Positions 33,111 through 41,518 of a stretch of 64,000 nucleotides of DNA are shown piece after piece (position 1 is the first letter of the stretch; each line of letters opens with the position of its first letter). Below the pieces are notes generated by a model. The model was not told where the DNA came from and searched no databases. It saw only the letters and a list, made by a program, of their open reading frames with translations. This DNA comes from Sphingopyxis sp. GW247-27LB (GTDB lineage Bacteria > Pseudomonadota > Alphaproteobacteria > Sphingomonadales > Sphingomonadaceae): positions 337,513 to 401,512 of the forward strand of contig NZ_NIWD01000008.1 of the NCBI RefSeq assembly GCF_002277025.1, written 5' to 3'. The position numbers and the translations under genes were made by a program.

Positions 33111-33923
33111 ATGCCCGAACTCCCCGAAGTCGAAACCACCGTCCGCGGCCTCGCGCCCTTCCTCGAAGGGCAGCGGCTCGTCGCCGTCACCACCTTCCGT
33201 CCCGACCTGCGCCGGCCCTTTCCCGCCGATCTCGCACAGCGGTTGACCGGCGCGACGGTGACGACGCTGTCGCGCCGCGCCAAATATGGCATCGTTTCGA
33301 CCGACCGCGACGACCATATGATCTTTCACCTCGGCATGTCGGGGCGCTGGCGCACCGAAGGGGGCGAAGCCGGAAAGCACGACCATCTGCTCCTCGAAAC
33401 CGCGGGCGGCCGTCGGCTCTTCCTCCACGACCCGCGCCGCTTCGGCTCGGTCGATCTTGTCGCGGGCGACCCGCTGGCGCGCTTCCCCGCCTTCGTGACG
33501 CTCGGCCCCGAACCGCTCGCGGACGATTTCGGCGCCGCTTATCTGGCGCGCGCGCTCGGCGGGCGCCGCGCGCCGATCAAGGCGATGCTGCTCGACCAGA
33601 CGATCGTCGCGGGGCTTGGCAACATCTATGTCTGCGAGGCGCTCAACATGGCGCGAATCTCGCCGCTCAAACCCGCGACCGACGTTCCCCGGGCCAGGCT
33701 CGCCGCGCTCGTCCCCGCGATCAAGGATGTGCTGACGGCCGCGATCGCCGCGGGCGGTTCGACCCTGCGCGATTTCCTCAGCCCCGAAGGCGACCTCGGC
33801 TATTTCGCGAAGGACTGGCGCGTCTACGGCCGCGAGGGCGAGCGCTGCCAATGCGGCGGCACGATCGCGCGCGTCGTGCAGAGCGGGCGCTCGACCTTCT
33901 ATTGCCCCAAATGCCAGCGCTGA
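33111..33923 (+). CDS. mutM: Formamidopyrimidine-DNA glycosylase
   Basis: A 270-residue base-excision repair enzyme (Fpg) that removes 8-oxoguanine. The N-terminal PELPEVE provides the catalytic Pro and Glu, K in RRAKYGI is the conserved Lys57 region, and the H2TH region carries GLGNIYVCEAL. The C-terminal zinc finger has CPKC as its second pair, but the first pair is CQC with one residue between the cysteines instead of the usual two. The ATG at 33111 starts exactly at the conserved MPELPE. Confidence 0.95.
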   Translation: MPELPEVETTVRGLAPFLEGQRLVAVTTFRPDLRRPFPADLAQRLTGATVTTLSRRAKYGIVSTDRDDHMIFHLGMSGRWRTEGGEAGKHDHLLLETAGGRRLFLHDPRRFGSVDLVAGDPLARFPAFVTLGPEPLADDFGAAYLARALGGRRAPIKAMLLDQTIVAGLGNIYVCEALNMARISPLKPATDVPRARLAALVPAIKDVLTAAIAAGGSTLRDFLSPEGDLGYFAKDWRVYGREGERCQCGGTIARVVQSGRSTFYCPKCQR

Positions 33924-33948
33924 TGTGGGCCATTGCCCGCAATAGGCA

Positions 33949-33977
33949 TTGACCCAATCGCCCTTCACCGCTATGCG
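33949..33977 (+). promoter_or_regulatory. Likely sigma-70 promoter of rpsT
   Basis: TTGACC and TATGCG are separated by exactly 17 bp, about 135 bp upstream of the rpsT ATG and just after mutM. This predicts an S20 leader of around 130 nt, a length compatible with S20 autoregulation known in E. coli. Confidence 0.55.
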
Positions 33978-34111
33978 CGCACCCTTCGAGCAGGGTCCGG
34001 TCATCCGGAACCGGCCGCATCCGGACATTGATTCGCCGCCCGCGCGCGATTCGGCTGCTCCGCTTTCGGCTGTGCTCCGACCGTTGAACCGATTGGATTT
34101 TTGAGGAACTT

Positions 34112-34375
34112 ATGGCCAATACGCCGCAGGCAAAGAAGCGCATCCGCCGCAACACGGCGCGCACGATCGTCAACAAGAACCGCGTGTCGCGCATCCGCAC
34201 GCTGGTGAAGAAGGTCGAAGCCGCCGTCGCCGCCGGCGACAAGGACGCCGCCGCTGCGGCGCTGAAGGCGGCTCAGCCCGAAATGGCGCGCGGCGTCGCC
34301 AAGGGCGTGCTCCACAAGAACACTGTTGCGCGCAAATATTCGCGCCTGACCAAGAGCGTCAACGCGATCGCCTGA
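34112..34375 (+). CDS. rpsT: Small ribosomal subunit protein bS20
   Basis: An 87-residue basic protein beginning [14 protein letters not shown], with the family core [13 protein letters not shown] and the C-terminal [14 protein letters not shown]. It binds 16S rRNA in the 30S subunit. GAGGAA precedes the ATG. It has its own promoter and a strong terminator and lies upstream of dnaA as in many alphaproteobacteria. Confidence 0.97.
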   Translation: MANTPQAKKRIRRNTARTIVNKNRVSRIRTLVKKVEAAVAAGDKDAAAAALKAAQPEMARGVAKGVLHKNTVARKYSRLTKSVNAIA

Positions 34376-34863
34376 TTCGGCTTTCGCCGCGTACCGATTT
34401 CAAAGACCCGCCGGTTCGCCCGGCGGGTCTTTTTTATGACTGCCAAAAGTCATTGCTGTTGCAGCGCGGTAAGTGGCGGATTCATCGCGATTCGTTCGGG
34501 CGTGGGAATGGGGTCAGCTATAAATAGCTGAAAAATATGGAATAATTGCCCCATAGTCGCATTTCCGAGGGGTGGGGCGAGTCAAGAATTTTATTTCAGA
34601 TTTTTTACGCGCCCCGGCCTTGATCCCATCTCTCTCTCCTGCCTAGACAGGGGGGTCGTTGGCCTTCGCCGACGGCCGTTACATGGACATGATTCGCACT
34701 CCTTCGGGCTGGTCCCGGGTGGGACGCTTGCGCTTGCCGCGGGCGGAGGATCGGCGCGTGGAGCGGCCGCAGGCGCGTTTCGGCGGTGACAGGGGGACCG
34801 GAGGGGCGACGCAAGGTGATGGAGAGCGGGAGCAGTCATGGCAGCGATGCGGGAGAGAGGGCG
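34376..34863 (+). other. rpsT-dnaA intergenic region
   Basis: About 490 bp holding the rpsT terminator and then the dnaA upstream region. An A/T-rich part at 34515-34610 contains an inverted repeat CAGCTAT..ATAGCTG (about 34515-34530). Four GANTC sites (CcrM methylation targets) lie at 34479, 34489, 34579 and 34691. No exact DnaA box (TTATCCACA or its complement) was found, so this does not look like the replication origin. Confidence 0.6.
34403..34436 (+). terminator. Rho-independent terminator of rpsT
   Basis: A 12-bp perfect stem (AAGACCCGCCGG with its complement) around a 5-nt loop is followed by a run of T, about 27 bp past the rpsT stop. Confidence 0.93.
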
Positions 34864-36222
34864 ATGAGCGGCGACGCCGCGACGCTCTGGCCGCGCGTCG
34901 CCGAAGGGCTGCGCCGCGACCTCGGCGTCCGCACCTTCGACCATTGGCTGAAGCCCGTGCGCTTTGCCGACTATTGCTCGCTGTCGGGGGTGGTGACCCT
35001 CGAAACCGCGAGCCGCTTTTCGGCCAACTGGATCAACGAGCGATTCGGCGACCGGCTCGAGCTCGCATGGCGGCATCATCTGCCCGCGGTGCGCACGGTG
35101 CTCGTCCGTGCGGGCGTCGCGGCCGCCGAGCGCGGCGCTGCGACCCTGGCTGCGCCGCTGCCGAGTTTCGACCCGCCCGCCGCGCTCGCGCCGGCAACTC
35201 CATCGCCTTTCGACGCCCGCCTCAGCTTCGACCGCTTCGTCGTCGCGCGCTCGAACATTCTCGCCGCCAACGCCGCGCGCCGCATGGCGATGGCGGAAGT
35301 GCCGCAGTTCAATCCCCTCTATCTCTGCTCGGGCACCGGGCAGGGCAAGACGCACCTGCTCCATGCGATCGCGCAAAGCTATGCCGCGATCGAGCCGACC
35401 GCGACCATCATCCTGATGTCGGCCGAGAAGTTCATGCTCGAATTCGTCGGCGCGATGCGCGGCGGCGACATGATGGCGTTCAAGGCGCGGCTGCGCGCCG
35501 CCGACCTGCTGTTGCTCGACGATCTGCAATTCGTGATCGGCAAGAATTCGACGCAGGAGGAATTGCTCCACACGATCGACGATCTGATGACCGCGGGGAA
35601 GCGTCTCGTCGTCACCGCCGACCGGCCGCCGGCGATGCTCGACGGGGTCGAGGCGCGGCTGCTGTCGCGGCTGTCGGGCGGGCTCGTCGCCGATATCGAG
35701 GCGCCCGAGGACGATCTGCGCGAACGCATCATCCGCCAGCGGCTCGCCGCGATGCCGATGGTCGAGGTTCCGGACGACGTCGTCGCCTATCTGGTCAAGC
35801 ATTTCACCCGCAACATCCGCGAGCTCGAGGGCGCGCTCAACAAGCTGCTCGCCTATGCCGCGCTCACCGGTGCGCGCATCGACCTGACGCTTGCCGAGGA
35901 CCGGCTCGCCGATAATGTGCGCAGCGCCCGCCCGCGGATCACGATCGACGAGATCCAGCGCGCCGTCTGCGCCCACTACCGGCTCGACAAGTCCGAAATG
36001 GCGTCGAAGCGCCGCGTCCGCGCGGTCGCCCGCCCGCGCCAGGTCGCCATGTATCTGGCGAAGGAACTGACCCCGCGCTCCTATCCCGAGATCGGCCGCC
36101 GCTTCGGCGGGCGCGATCATTCGACGGTGATCCACGCGGTGCGCACGGTCGAGGCGCTGCGCGTCAACGACAGCGAACTCGACGCCGAAATTGCCGCGAT
36201 CCGCCGGAGCTTGAATAGCTGA
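34864..36222 (+). CDS. dnaA: Chromosomal replication initiator DnaA
   Basis: A 452-residue initiator. Domain I starts LWPRVAEGLRRDLGVRTFDHW. The AAA domain has a Walker A variant GTGQGKTHLLHA and Walker B LLLLDDLQF. Domain IV carries the DnaA signature FGGRDHSTVIHAV near the C-terminus. The ATG at 34864 follows GGGAGAGAGGG; in-frame starts at 34786 and 34819 would add 15-26 non-conserved residues. It binds DnaA boxes and melts the origin. Possible cell-cycle control by GANTC methylation is suggested by the upstream region. Confidence 0.93.
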   Translation: MSGDAATLWPRVAEGLRRDLGVRTFDHWLKPVRFADYCSLSGVVTLETASRFSANWINERFGDRLELAWRHHLPAVRTVLVRAGVAAAERGAATLAAPLPSFDPPAALAPATPSPFDARLSFDRFVVARSNILAANAARRMAMAEVPQFNPLYLCSGTGQGKTHLLHAIAQSYAAIEPTATIILMSAEKFMLEFVGAMRGGDMMAFKARLRAADLLLLDDLQFVIGKNSTQEELLHTIDDLMTAGKRLVVTADRPPAMLDGVEARLLSRLSGGLVADIEAPEDDLRERIIRQRLAAMPMVEVPDDVVAYLVKHFTRNIRELEGALNKLLAYAALTGARIDLTLAEDRLADNVRSARPRITIDEIQRAVCAHYRLDKSEMASKRRVRAVARPRQVAMYLAKELTPRSYPEIGRRFGGRDHSTVIHAVRTVEALRVNDSELDAEIAAIRRSLNS

Positions 36223-36252
36223 TTGGGGTGGTGAGCGGGCGTTGAACCTGAC

Positions 36253-36400
36253 GATCCTCCCTGTCGCGCAGCGATGGGGAGGTGGCAGCGGCGTAGCCGC
36301 TGACGGAGGGGCCGAGCGCGAAGCGCTCGCTGGCGCTCGCGGCCCCTCCACCATCCTTCGGATGGTCCCCCTCCCCACGGCTCCGCCGCAGGGAGGATCC
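36253..36400. repeat. 145-bp intergenic repeat, copy 1
   Basis: Runs from GATCCTCCCTGTCGCGCAGC to GGGAGGATC. The two ends are inverted copies, so the whole unit can fold into one long imperfect hairpin. Near-identical copies lie at 45139-45282 and 49974-50120; this one is in the opposite orientation. It lies between dnaA and the convergent DUF4136 gene. Confidence 0.9.
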
Positions 36401-36420
36401 ACGCGCATATCCACCCATAA

Positions 36421-36456
36421 AAAAAGCCCGCCTTCCGTATGGAGGGCGGGCTTTTT
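36421..36456 (-). terminator. Bidirectional terminator between dnaA and the DUF4136 gene
   Basis: A 16-bp stem with one mismatch (AAAAAGCCCGCCTTCC and its partner) around GTAT gives an A-run, G/C stem and T-run on both strands. It sits 18 bp past the DUF4136 stop and can also stop dnaA transcription. Confidence 0.9.
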
Positions 36457-36474
36457 CAATTCGATATGCGGCGA

Positions 36475-37170
36475 TCAGCCCTTTTCGGGCGGCGCCACCG
36501 TGATGCGGACCTTTTCGCCCGAATTGCCGGGGAAGCCGGTGAACATCGCCTGGATCAGGTTGGGGACGATGTCGACGAGGTCGTTGTCGCGCGACTGCGC
36601 CTCGGCGCGGCCCTCGAACAGGCGGTATCCGTCGGCGGCGCGGTCGATGCGCAGGCTGAGGTCGCTCGTGTAGACGGTATAGCTCGACACGTCGCTGCCG
36701 CCCCAGCCGGGCCCGAAGCCGCCCCACATGAAGGGATCGTAATAGCCGGCGACATAGCGGCGCCCGTGGCGCCCGCGCACGATGACGGGGCGATAGAAGC
36801 CGCGGCCGTACCAGCCGCCGTACCAGGGGTCGCCGAAACTCGGCGTGCTCACCACGCGCTCGCGGCCCTTGTCGATGCCATAGTCCATATGGACGACGAG
36901 GTCGGCCTTCTCGCCCGGCGCGGCGGGGCGATAGCCGTAGCGGGTCAGCTCGCCCGCGACGAGATTGGCGTACTGGCCGAACTCGATCCCGCCTTCGAGC
37001 GCGGGATTGCCCGCCTCGACCGCGAAGCTCTGGCCCTGCGGCGCCGGAAGCTGCGTCTGGAAGCGCGCAACGTCGGCCTTGAACGGGGTTGCGCAGCCCG
37101 CGAGCGCCAATGCGGCGCCGGTCATCGCGGCGAGGCCGAGGCGCCTGAAGTTGATCTTGCTCATTGTCAT
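36475..37170 (-). CDS. DUF4136-type lipoprotein
   Basis: A 231-residue lipoprotein with signal peptide and lipobox LAGC (Cys near 26). The body fits DUF4136: ADLVVHMDYGID in the middle and LSLRIDRAADGYRLFEGRAEA near the end. A Gly/Tyr/Trp-rich loop (WYGGWYGRGFYRP) lies between. The role of the family is unknown; proteins are envelope-attached. The gene stands alone with its own terminator. Confidence 0.85.
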   Translation of the reverse strand: MTMSKINFRRLGLAAMTGAALALAGCATPFKADVARFQTQLPAPQGQSFAVEAGNPALEGGIEFGQYANLVAGELTRYGYRPAAPGEKADLVVHMDYGIDKGRERVVSTPSFGDPWYGGWYGRGFYRPVIVRGRHGRRYVAGYYDPFMWGGFGPGWGGSDVSSYTVYTSDLSLRIDRAADGYRLFEGRAEAQSRDNDLVDIVPNLIQAMFTGFPGNSGEKVRITVAPPEKG

Positions 37171-37294
37171 GCTCCGTGATTCGGTGCGCAGTATGACCCG
37201 CGCTTTATACCATGACTACGCCAAAGCGACTTAACCTTGGTTGAACCCGGTTCGTCGCGGCTTTGTTCCCCGCCGGTTCCGGTTCCGCGCCGCG

Positions 37295-38311
37295 TCAGCG
37301 GCACAGGCCCAACACATCATAAGTGGCATCGAGTGTCGGTTTTGCAAGGGCTCTTGCCTTCGCCGCGCCCTTGTCGAGGATCGCGTCGAGCGCTGCATGA
37401 TCGTCCTTGAGCGCCACGAAGCGCGCATTGATCGGCGCGAGCCTCTCGACCAGCAGCTCGCCGAGCGCCGGCTTGAACGCGCCGAAGCCCTGGCCTGCAT
37501 AGTCGGCGAGCACCGCGTCGACGCTGATGTCGGCGAGCGTCGCATAGATGCCGACGAGGTTGCGCGCCTCGGCCCGCCCCTCGAGCCCTGCCGCCTCCGA
37601 CGGCAGCACCTCGGGGTCGGTTCGCGCCTTCTTCACCTTCTGCATCATCGTGTCGGCATCGTCGGTCAGGTTGATCCGGCTCATGTCGGAGGGGTCGGAC
37701 TTCGACATCTTCGCCGACCCGTCGCGCAGGCTCATGATCCGCGCCGCGCCCGCCGGGATGATCGGCTCGGGCAGGGTGAAGACCGGCGCTTCGGGGGTCG
37801 CATAGTCGTTGTTGAACTTCTGCGCGATGTCGCGCGCGAGTTCCAGATGCTGCTTCTGGTCCTCGCCCACCGGCACGTGCGTCGCCTGATACAGCAGCAC
37901 GTCGGCGGCCTGGAGCACCGGATAGGTATAGAGCGCCGCCGACGCGCTTTCGCGGTTCTTGCCCGACTTGTCCTTGAACTGCGTCATCCGGTTGAGCCAG
38001 CCGAGCCGCGCGGTGCCGTTCAGGAGCCATTGCATCTCGGCATGCGCGGGGACGCGCGCCTGGTTGAACAGGGTCGATCGGTCGGGATCGATGCCGCAGG
38101 CGACGAGCGCCGCGGTCATCGCGCGCGTATTGGCGGTCAGGTCGGCCGGCACATGCGGCATCGAGATGGCGTGAAGGTCGGCGAGGAAGAAGAGGCAGTC
38201 GCCGCCCTGGGCCGCCGCATCGTCCTGCATCCGCACCCAGTTGCGGATCGCGCCCAGATAATTGCCGAGGTGCAAATTTCCGGTGGGCTGGATGCCCGAT
38301 ACGATCCGCAT
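37295..38311 (-). CDS. trpS: Tryptophanyl-tRNA synthetase
   Basis: A 338-residue class I synthetase. The HIGH-type motif is PTGNLHLGNYLGA and the KMSKS motif reads AKMSKSDPS. It charges tRNA-Trp in the cytoplasm. It starts 3 bp after murJ, so the two are one transcription unit. Confidence 0.96.
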   Translation of the reverse strand: MRIVSGIQPTGNLHLGNYLGAIRNWVRMQDDAAAQGGDCLFFLADLHAISMPHVPADLTANTRAMTAALVACGIDPDRSTLFNQARVPAHAEMQWLLNGTARLGWLNRMTQFKDKSGKNRESASAALYTYPVLQAADVLLYQATHVPVGEDQKQHLELARDIAQKFNNDYATPEAPVFTLPEPIIPAGAARIMSLRDGSAKMSKSDPSDMSRINLTDDADTMMQKVKKARTDPEVLPSEAAGLEGRAEARNLVGIYATLADISVDAVLADYAGQGFGAFKPALGELLVERLAPINARFVALKDDHAALDAILDKGAAKARALAKPTLDATYDVLGLCR

Positions 38312-38314
38312 GGT

Positions 38315-39925
38315 CTACTCCTGTGAAGGCGCCGCTCCGTTGCGCGCGCGCCGCCGCGTCAGCATGGCGAGCAGATCCTTGTCAAGCGCGCCGACGAGGA
38401 AAGCGGCTGCAAAGAAGGCCGTGCCGCCCGCCGCGACCAGCGCGGCGAGCGACCAAGCGCGCTCGAACGCCGAGCCGGCATAATGGTCCGCGAGCAGCGG
38501 CATCATCCACCACAGCAGCGCCGCCATCGCCGCCACCGCGACCAGCTGGCGCGCGATGCGGCCCGCGAGCCGCGCGGTGAAGTGGAACCAGCCGCGGCGG
38601 TGGAGGATGGCATAGAGCAGGAGGCAGTTGATGCTCGCCGACGCCGCGGTCGCCCCGGCGAGCCCGACGATGCCATAATGTTCGACGACATAGAGGTTGA
38701 TCGCGATGTTGATGATCAGCGACGCGAGCGCGGTCCACACCGGCGTCCGCGTATCCTCACGCGCGAAGAAGCCGGGATTCAATATCTTGACGATCACATA
38801 AGCGGGCAGCCCCGCGACGAGCGCGACGACGATCTGCGCCATGATCGCGCCGTCGGCGGCGGTGAACTTGCCACCGACGAAGAAGGCGGCGGTGAAGGCG
38901 GGGGCGCAGATCGCGAGCGCGGCGGCGGCGGGCAGCGTCAGCAGCGTCGCCATCTCGAAGGCATTGCCCTGCAATCGCTGCGCCTCGGCGGCGTCGCCCG
39001 AATGAATGTGGCGCGACAGCATCGGCAGGATCGCGGTGCCGAGCGCGATGCCGACGATGCCGAGCGGCATCTGGTTGAGCCGGTCGGCGAGCTTGAGCAG
39101 GGTCAGCGACCCCTGCGGCAGCGAGGTCGCGAAGAAGGTGTCGACGAACTGGCTGACCTGATAGATGCCGGCGCCGAAGGTCGCGGGCAGGATCAGCATC
39201 CCCAGCTTGCGCACCTCGGGGGTGAAGCGCGGCAGCCGCCAGTGGAGCCGGAGCCCGGCGCGGCGCACCGCCCAGAGCAGATAGGCGAGCTGCGCGACCC
39301 CCGCGAGGCTGACCGATACCGCGAGCGCGATCGCGACGATGCGGTCGTCATGGCTGTCGCCGCGCAGCCACCAGCCGGCGATGATCCCCGAAATCAGCAG
39401 GATGTTGAGCAGCACCGGGGCGAAGGCGCCGGGTGCGAAGCGCGAGCGCGCGTTGAGCAGTCCCGACAGCATCGCGACGAGGCTGATCAGCCCCAGATAG
39501 GGAAAGGTCACCCGGCTCAGGAAGACCGCGAGGTCGAATTTGCCCGGCACGTCCTGGAAATCGCGCGCGAGCAGCCAGACGATCCCCGGCATGACGATCA
39601 TCATCACCGCCGAAAAGCCCAGCAGCACCCACAGGAAGACCGCGAGCACGTCGTCGGCGAAGCGCGCCGCCGCGTCCTCGCCGCGCTTCTCGTCTTCCGC
39701 ACCATGCAGCGCGCGGCTGTACATCGGCACGAAGGCGACCGAGAAGGCGCCCTCGGCGAACAGCCGGCGAAAGGTGTTGGGCAGGGTGAAGGCGAGCTGG
39801 AAGGCGTCGGCCGCGAGCCCCGCGCCGAGCACGCGCGCGAGCAGCATGTCGCGCACGAAGCCGAAGATGCGGCTGACCAGCGTCAGCCCGCCGATCGTCC
39901 CGACGCTTTTGACCAGGCTGGTCAC
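38315..39925 (-). CDS. murJ: Lipid II flippase MurJ
   Basis: A 536-residue MOP-superfamily membrane protein with about 14 hydrophobic segments. The family N-terminus reads GGLTLVSRIFGFVRDMLLAR, then PNTFRRLFAEGAFSVAFVP, both diagnostic of MurJ/MviN. It flips lipid II to the periplasm for peptidoglycan synthesis. It begins with GTG (VTSLVKSVGT). trpS follows immediately. Confidence 0.95.
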   Translation of the reverse strand: MTSLVKSVGTIGGLTLVSRIFGFVRDMLLARVLGAGLAADAFQLAFTLPNTFRRLFAEGAFSVAFVPMYSRALHGAEDEKRGEDAAARFADDVLAVFLWVLLGFSAVMMIVMPGIVWLLARDFQDVPGKFDLAVFLSRVTFPYLGLISLVAMLSGLLNARSRFAPGAFAPVLLNILLISGIIAGWWLRGDSHDDRIVAIALAVSVSLAGVAQLAYLLWAVRRAGLRLHWRLPRFTPEVRKLGMLILPATFGAGIYQVSQFVDTFFATSLPQGSLTLLKLADRLNQMPLGIVGIALGTAILPMLSRHIHSGDAAEAQRLQGNAFEMATLLTLPAAAALAICAPAFTAAFFVGGKFTAADGAIMAQIVVALVAGLPAYVIVKILNPGFFAREDTRTPVWTALASLIINIAINLYVVEHYGIVGLAGATAASASINCLLLYAILHRRGWFHFTARLAGRIARQLVAVAAMAALLWWMMPLLADHYAGSAFERAWSLAALVAAGGTAFFAAAFLVGALDKDLLAMLTRRRARNGAAPSQE

Positions 39926-39969
39926 GACGCAACGCGTCCGAAGCGTGGGGGGAAGGGTTCAGAGAAATT

Positions 39970-40052
39970 CGTCATTGCGAGCGAAGCGAAGCAATCCAGG
40001 GCGGCCTTGAACTGCTCTGGATTGCCGCGGGCCTTCGGCCCTCGCAATGACG
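39970..40052. repeat. REP-like palindromic repeat
   Basis: Outer arms CGTCATTGCGAG and CTCGCAATGACG are perfect 12-bp complements. Inner arms CAATCCAG and CTGGATTG pair as well, giving a nested hairpin. Elements of this consensus are scattered in many alphaproteobacterial genomes. It lies between secB and murJ. Confidence 0.88.
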
Positions 40053-40068
40053 ATGTGGGCAAAAAGCC

Positions 40069-40584
40069 TCAGGCCTCGCCGACCGGCGCGGGGATCTCGC
40101 CCTGGCCTTCGCCCTGCGCCTGCAGCTGCTGCATGAACAGGCCGTGGAAATCGATCGGTTCGAGCAGCAGCGGCGGGAAACCGCCGTCGCGCACGGCGTC
40201 GGCGACGACGCGGCGCGCGAAGGGAAAGAGGATGCGCGGCGCTTCGGCGAGGAAGAAAGGCTGGAGCTGGTCGTCGGGCACGTTGCGGACCCCGAACAGG
40301 CCGGCATATTTGAGATCGATGACGAAGAGGGTGCCCTCGTCGGCCTTCGAGGTCACGTCGATCTTCAGCGCGACCTCATAAAGATTCTCGCCGACGCCTT
40401 CGGCGCTGATGTTGAACTGGACGTCCATCTGCGGCGCCGACTGCCACTGATAGGCGGCGGGCGCGTTCGGATTCTCGAACGACAGATCCTTCACATATTG
40501 CGAGATCAGGCCGATCGCCGGGCTGTTGTCCTCACCGTTGGTCAGGGTTTCGGGCGTGAATTCGGGGGTGGTTTCGTCGGCCAT
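40069..40584 (-). CDS. secB: Protein-export chaperone SecB
   Basis: A 171-residue chaperone. Recognisable segments are SQYVKDLSFENPNAP near the N-terminus, FVIDLKYAGLFGVRNV in the middle and RILFPFARRVVADAVRDGGFPPLLLEP. The ATG at 40584 starts MADETTPE. SecB keeps preproteins unfolded and hands them to SecA. It is divergent from timA. Confidence 0.95.
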   Translation of the reverse strand: MADETTPEFTPETLTNGEDNSPAIGLISQYVKDLSFENPNAPAAYQWQSAPQMDVQFNISAEGVGENLYEVALKIDVTSKADEGTLFVIDLKYAGLFGVRNVPDDQLQPFFLAEAPRILFPFARRVVADAVRDGGFPPLLLEPIDFHGLFMQQLQAQGEGQGEIPAPVGEA

Positions 40585-40844
40585 GATTGCACTTTCGCTG
40601 GAAACTCGAAGGACGGGAACCCGCACCGACCGGGCGGCGCGCGTCGCTCGCGGGCGCGCTTAGCAGCGGTGCGCGGCCAGCACAATGGGGCTGCCCGTCG
40701 CGGCCGTGGCACGGATCGCCGCAACCGCCGGGGGTGCCAGGCGTTGACCTGTCGCGGAGCCGGGGCCAAGGGAGATTTGAAACATGGCGGTGCATCGCCT
40801 ATGTTGACGCAGAAACCTATCCTCGCCGCATTGGACGTTTGCCC

Positions 40845-41513
40845 GTGACCGCTTTTTCGATTGTCCTGCTCGCCATGATCGCCGCCTTTCTCGGCATGCG
40901 ACTCTATTCGGTGCTCGGCAAGCGCACCGGGCACGAGCAGGAGCCCGTGCTGCCGCGCCGCGACGAGCGCGGTGCGCCCGCGCCGGTGCGCCTCGACGAC
41001 GCCGATGCGCTGCCCGCGCCGCAGGGATCGGCGGTCGATCCGTCGAAGCTCGTCTACGAACCCGCCGCCGAAGCCGGGCTGCGCACCTTGCTCGCGAGCG
41101 ACCGCCATTTCGACGCCGGCCGCTTCATGGAAGGCGCCGAGGCGGCCTACCGCATGATCCTCGAAGCCTATTGGTCGGGCGACCGCGACACGCTGCGCGA
41201 CCTGTGCGACGACGACAGCTATCAGGCCTTCGCCGATGCGATCGACGCGCGCGAGGCGCGCGGCGAGCGGCTCGACAACCGCCTCGTCGGCATCGATTCG
41301 GCGAAGATCACCGCGGTCGCGGTCCATCGCGGCGAGGCGCGCATCACCGTCCGCTATCTGGCCGACATCAGCGCGGTAACGCGCGATGCCGAAGGCCGGA
41401 TGATCGCGGGATCGATGAGCGACGCGACGCAGACCGACGATCTGTGGACCTTCCGCCGTGCGATCGGCAGCAACGACCCCAATTGGGTGCTCGACGAAGC
41501 CGAATCGGCCTGA
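40845..41513 (+). CDS. timA: Tim44/TimA-family inner-membrane protein
   Basis: A 222-residue protein with an N-terminal membrane segment (FSIVLLAMIAAFLGM), a Pro/Arg linker and a Tim44-like domain (FDAGRFMEGAEAAYRMILEAYWSGD). GTG at 40845 is the only good start in frame. Alphaproteobacterial TimA is the bacterial relative of mitochondrial Tim44; its job is not settled. The mltA homologue follows after 5 bp, and the gene lies next to secB as in other alphaproteobacteria. Confidence 0.88.
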   Translation: MTAFSIVLLAMIAAFLGMRLYSVLGKRTGHEQEPVLPRRDERGAPAPVRLDDADALPAPQGSAVDPSKLVYEPAAEAGLRTLLASDRHFDAGRFMEGAEAAYRMILEAYWSGDRDTLRDLCDDDSYQAFADAIDAREARGERLDNRLVGIDSAKITAVAVHRGEARITVRYLADISAVTRDAEGRMIAGSMSDATQTDDLWTFRRAIGSNDPNWVLDEAESA

Positions 41514-41518
41514 CGTCC

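Noticed and set aside
34376..34863. Replication origin next to dnaA
   Set aside because: The region is only partly A/T-rich and shows no DnaA box clusters; in alphaproteobacteria the origin is often not next to dnaA.
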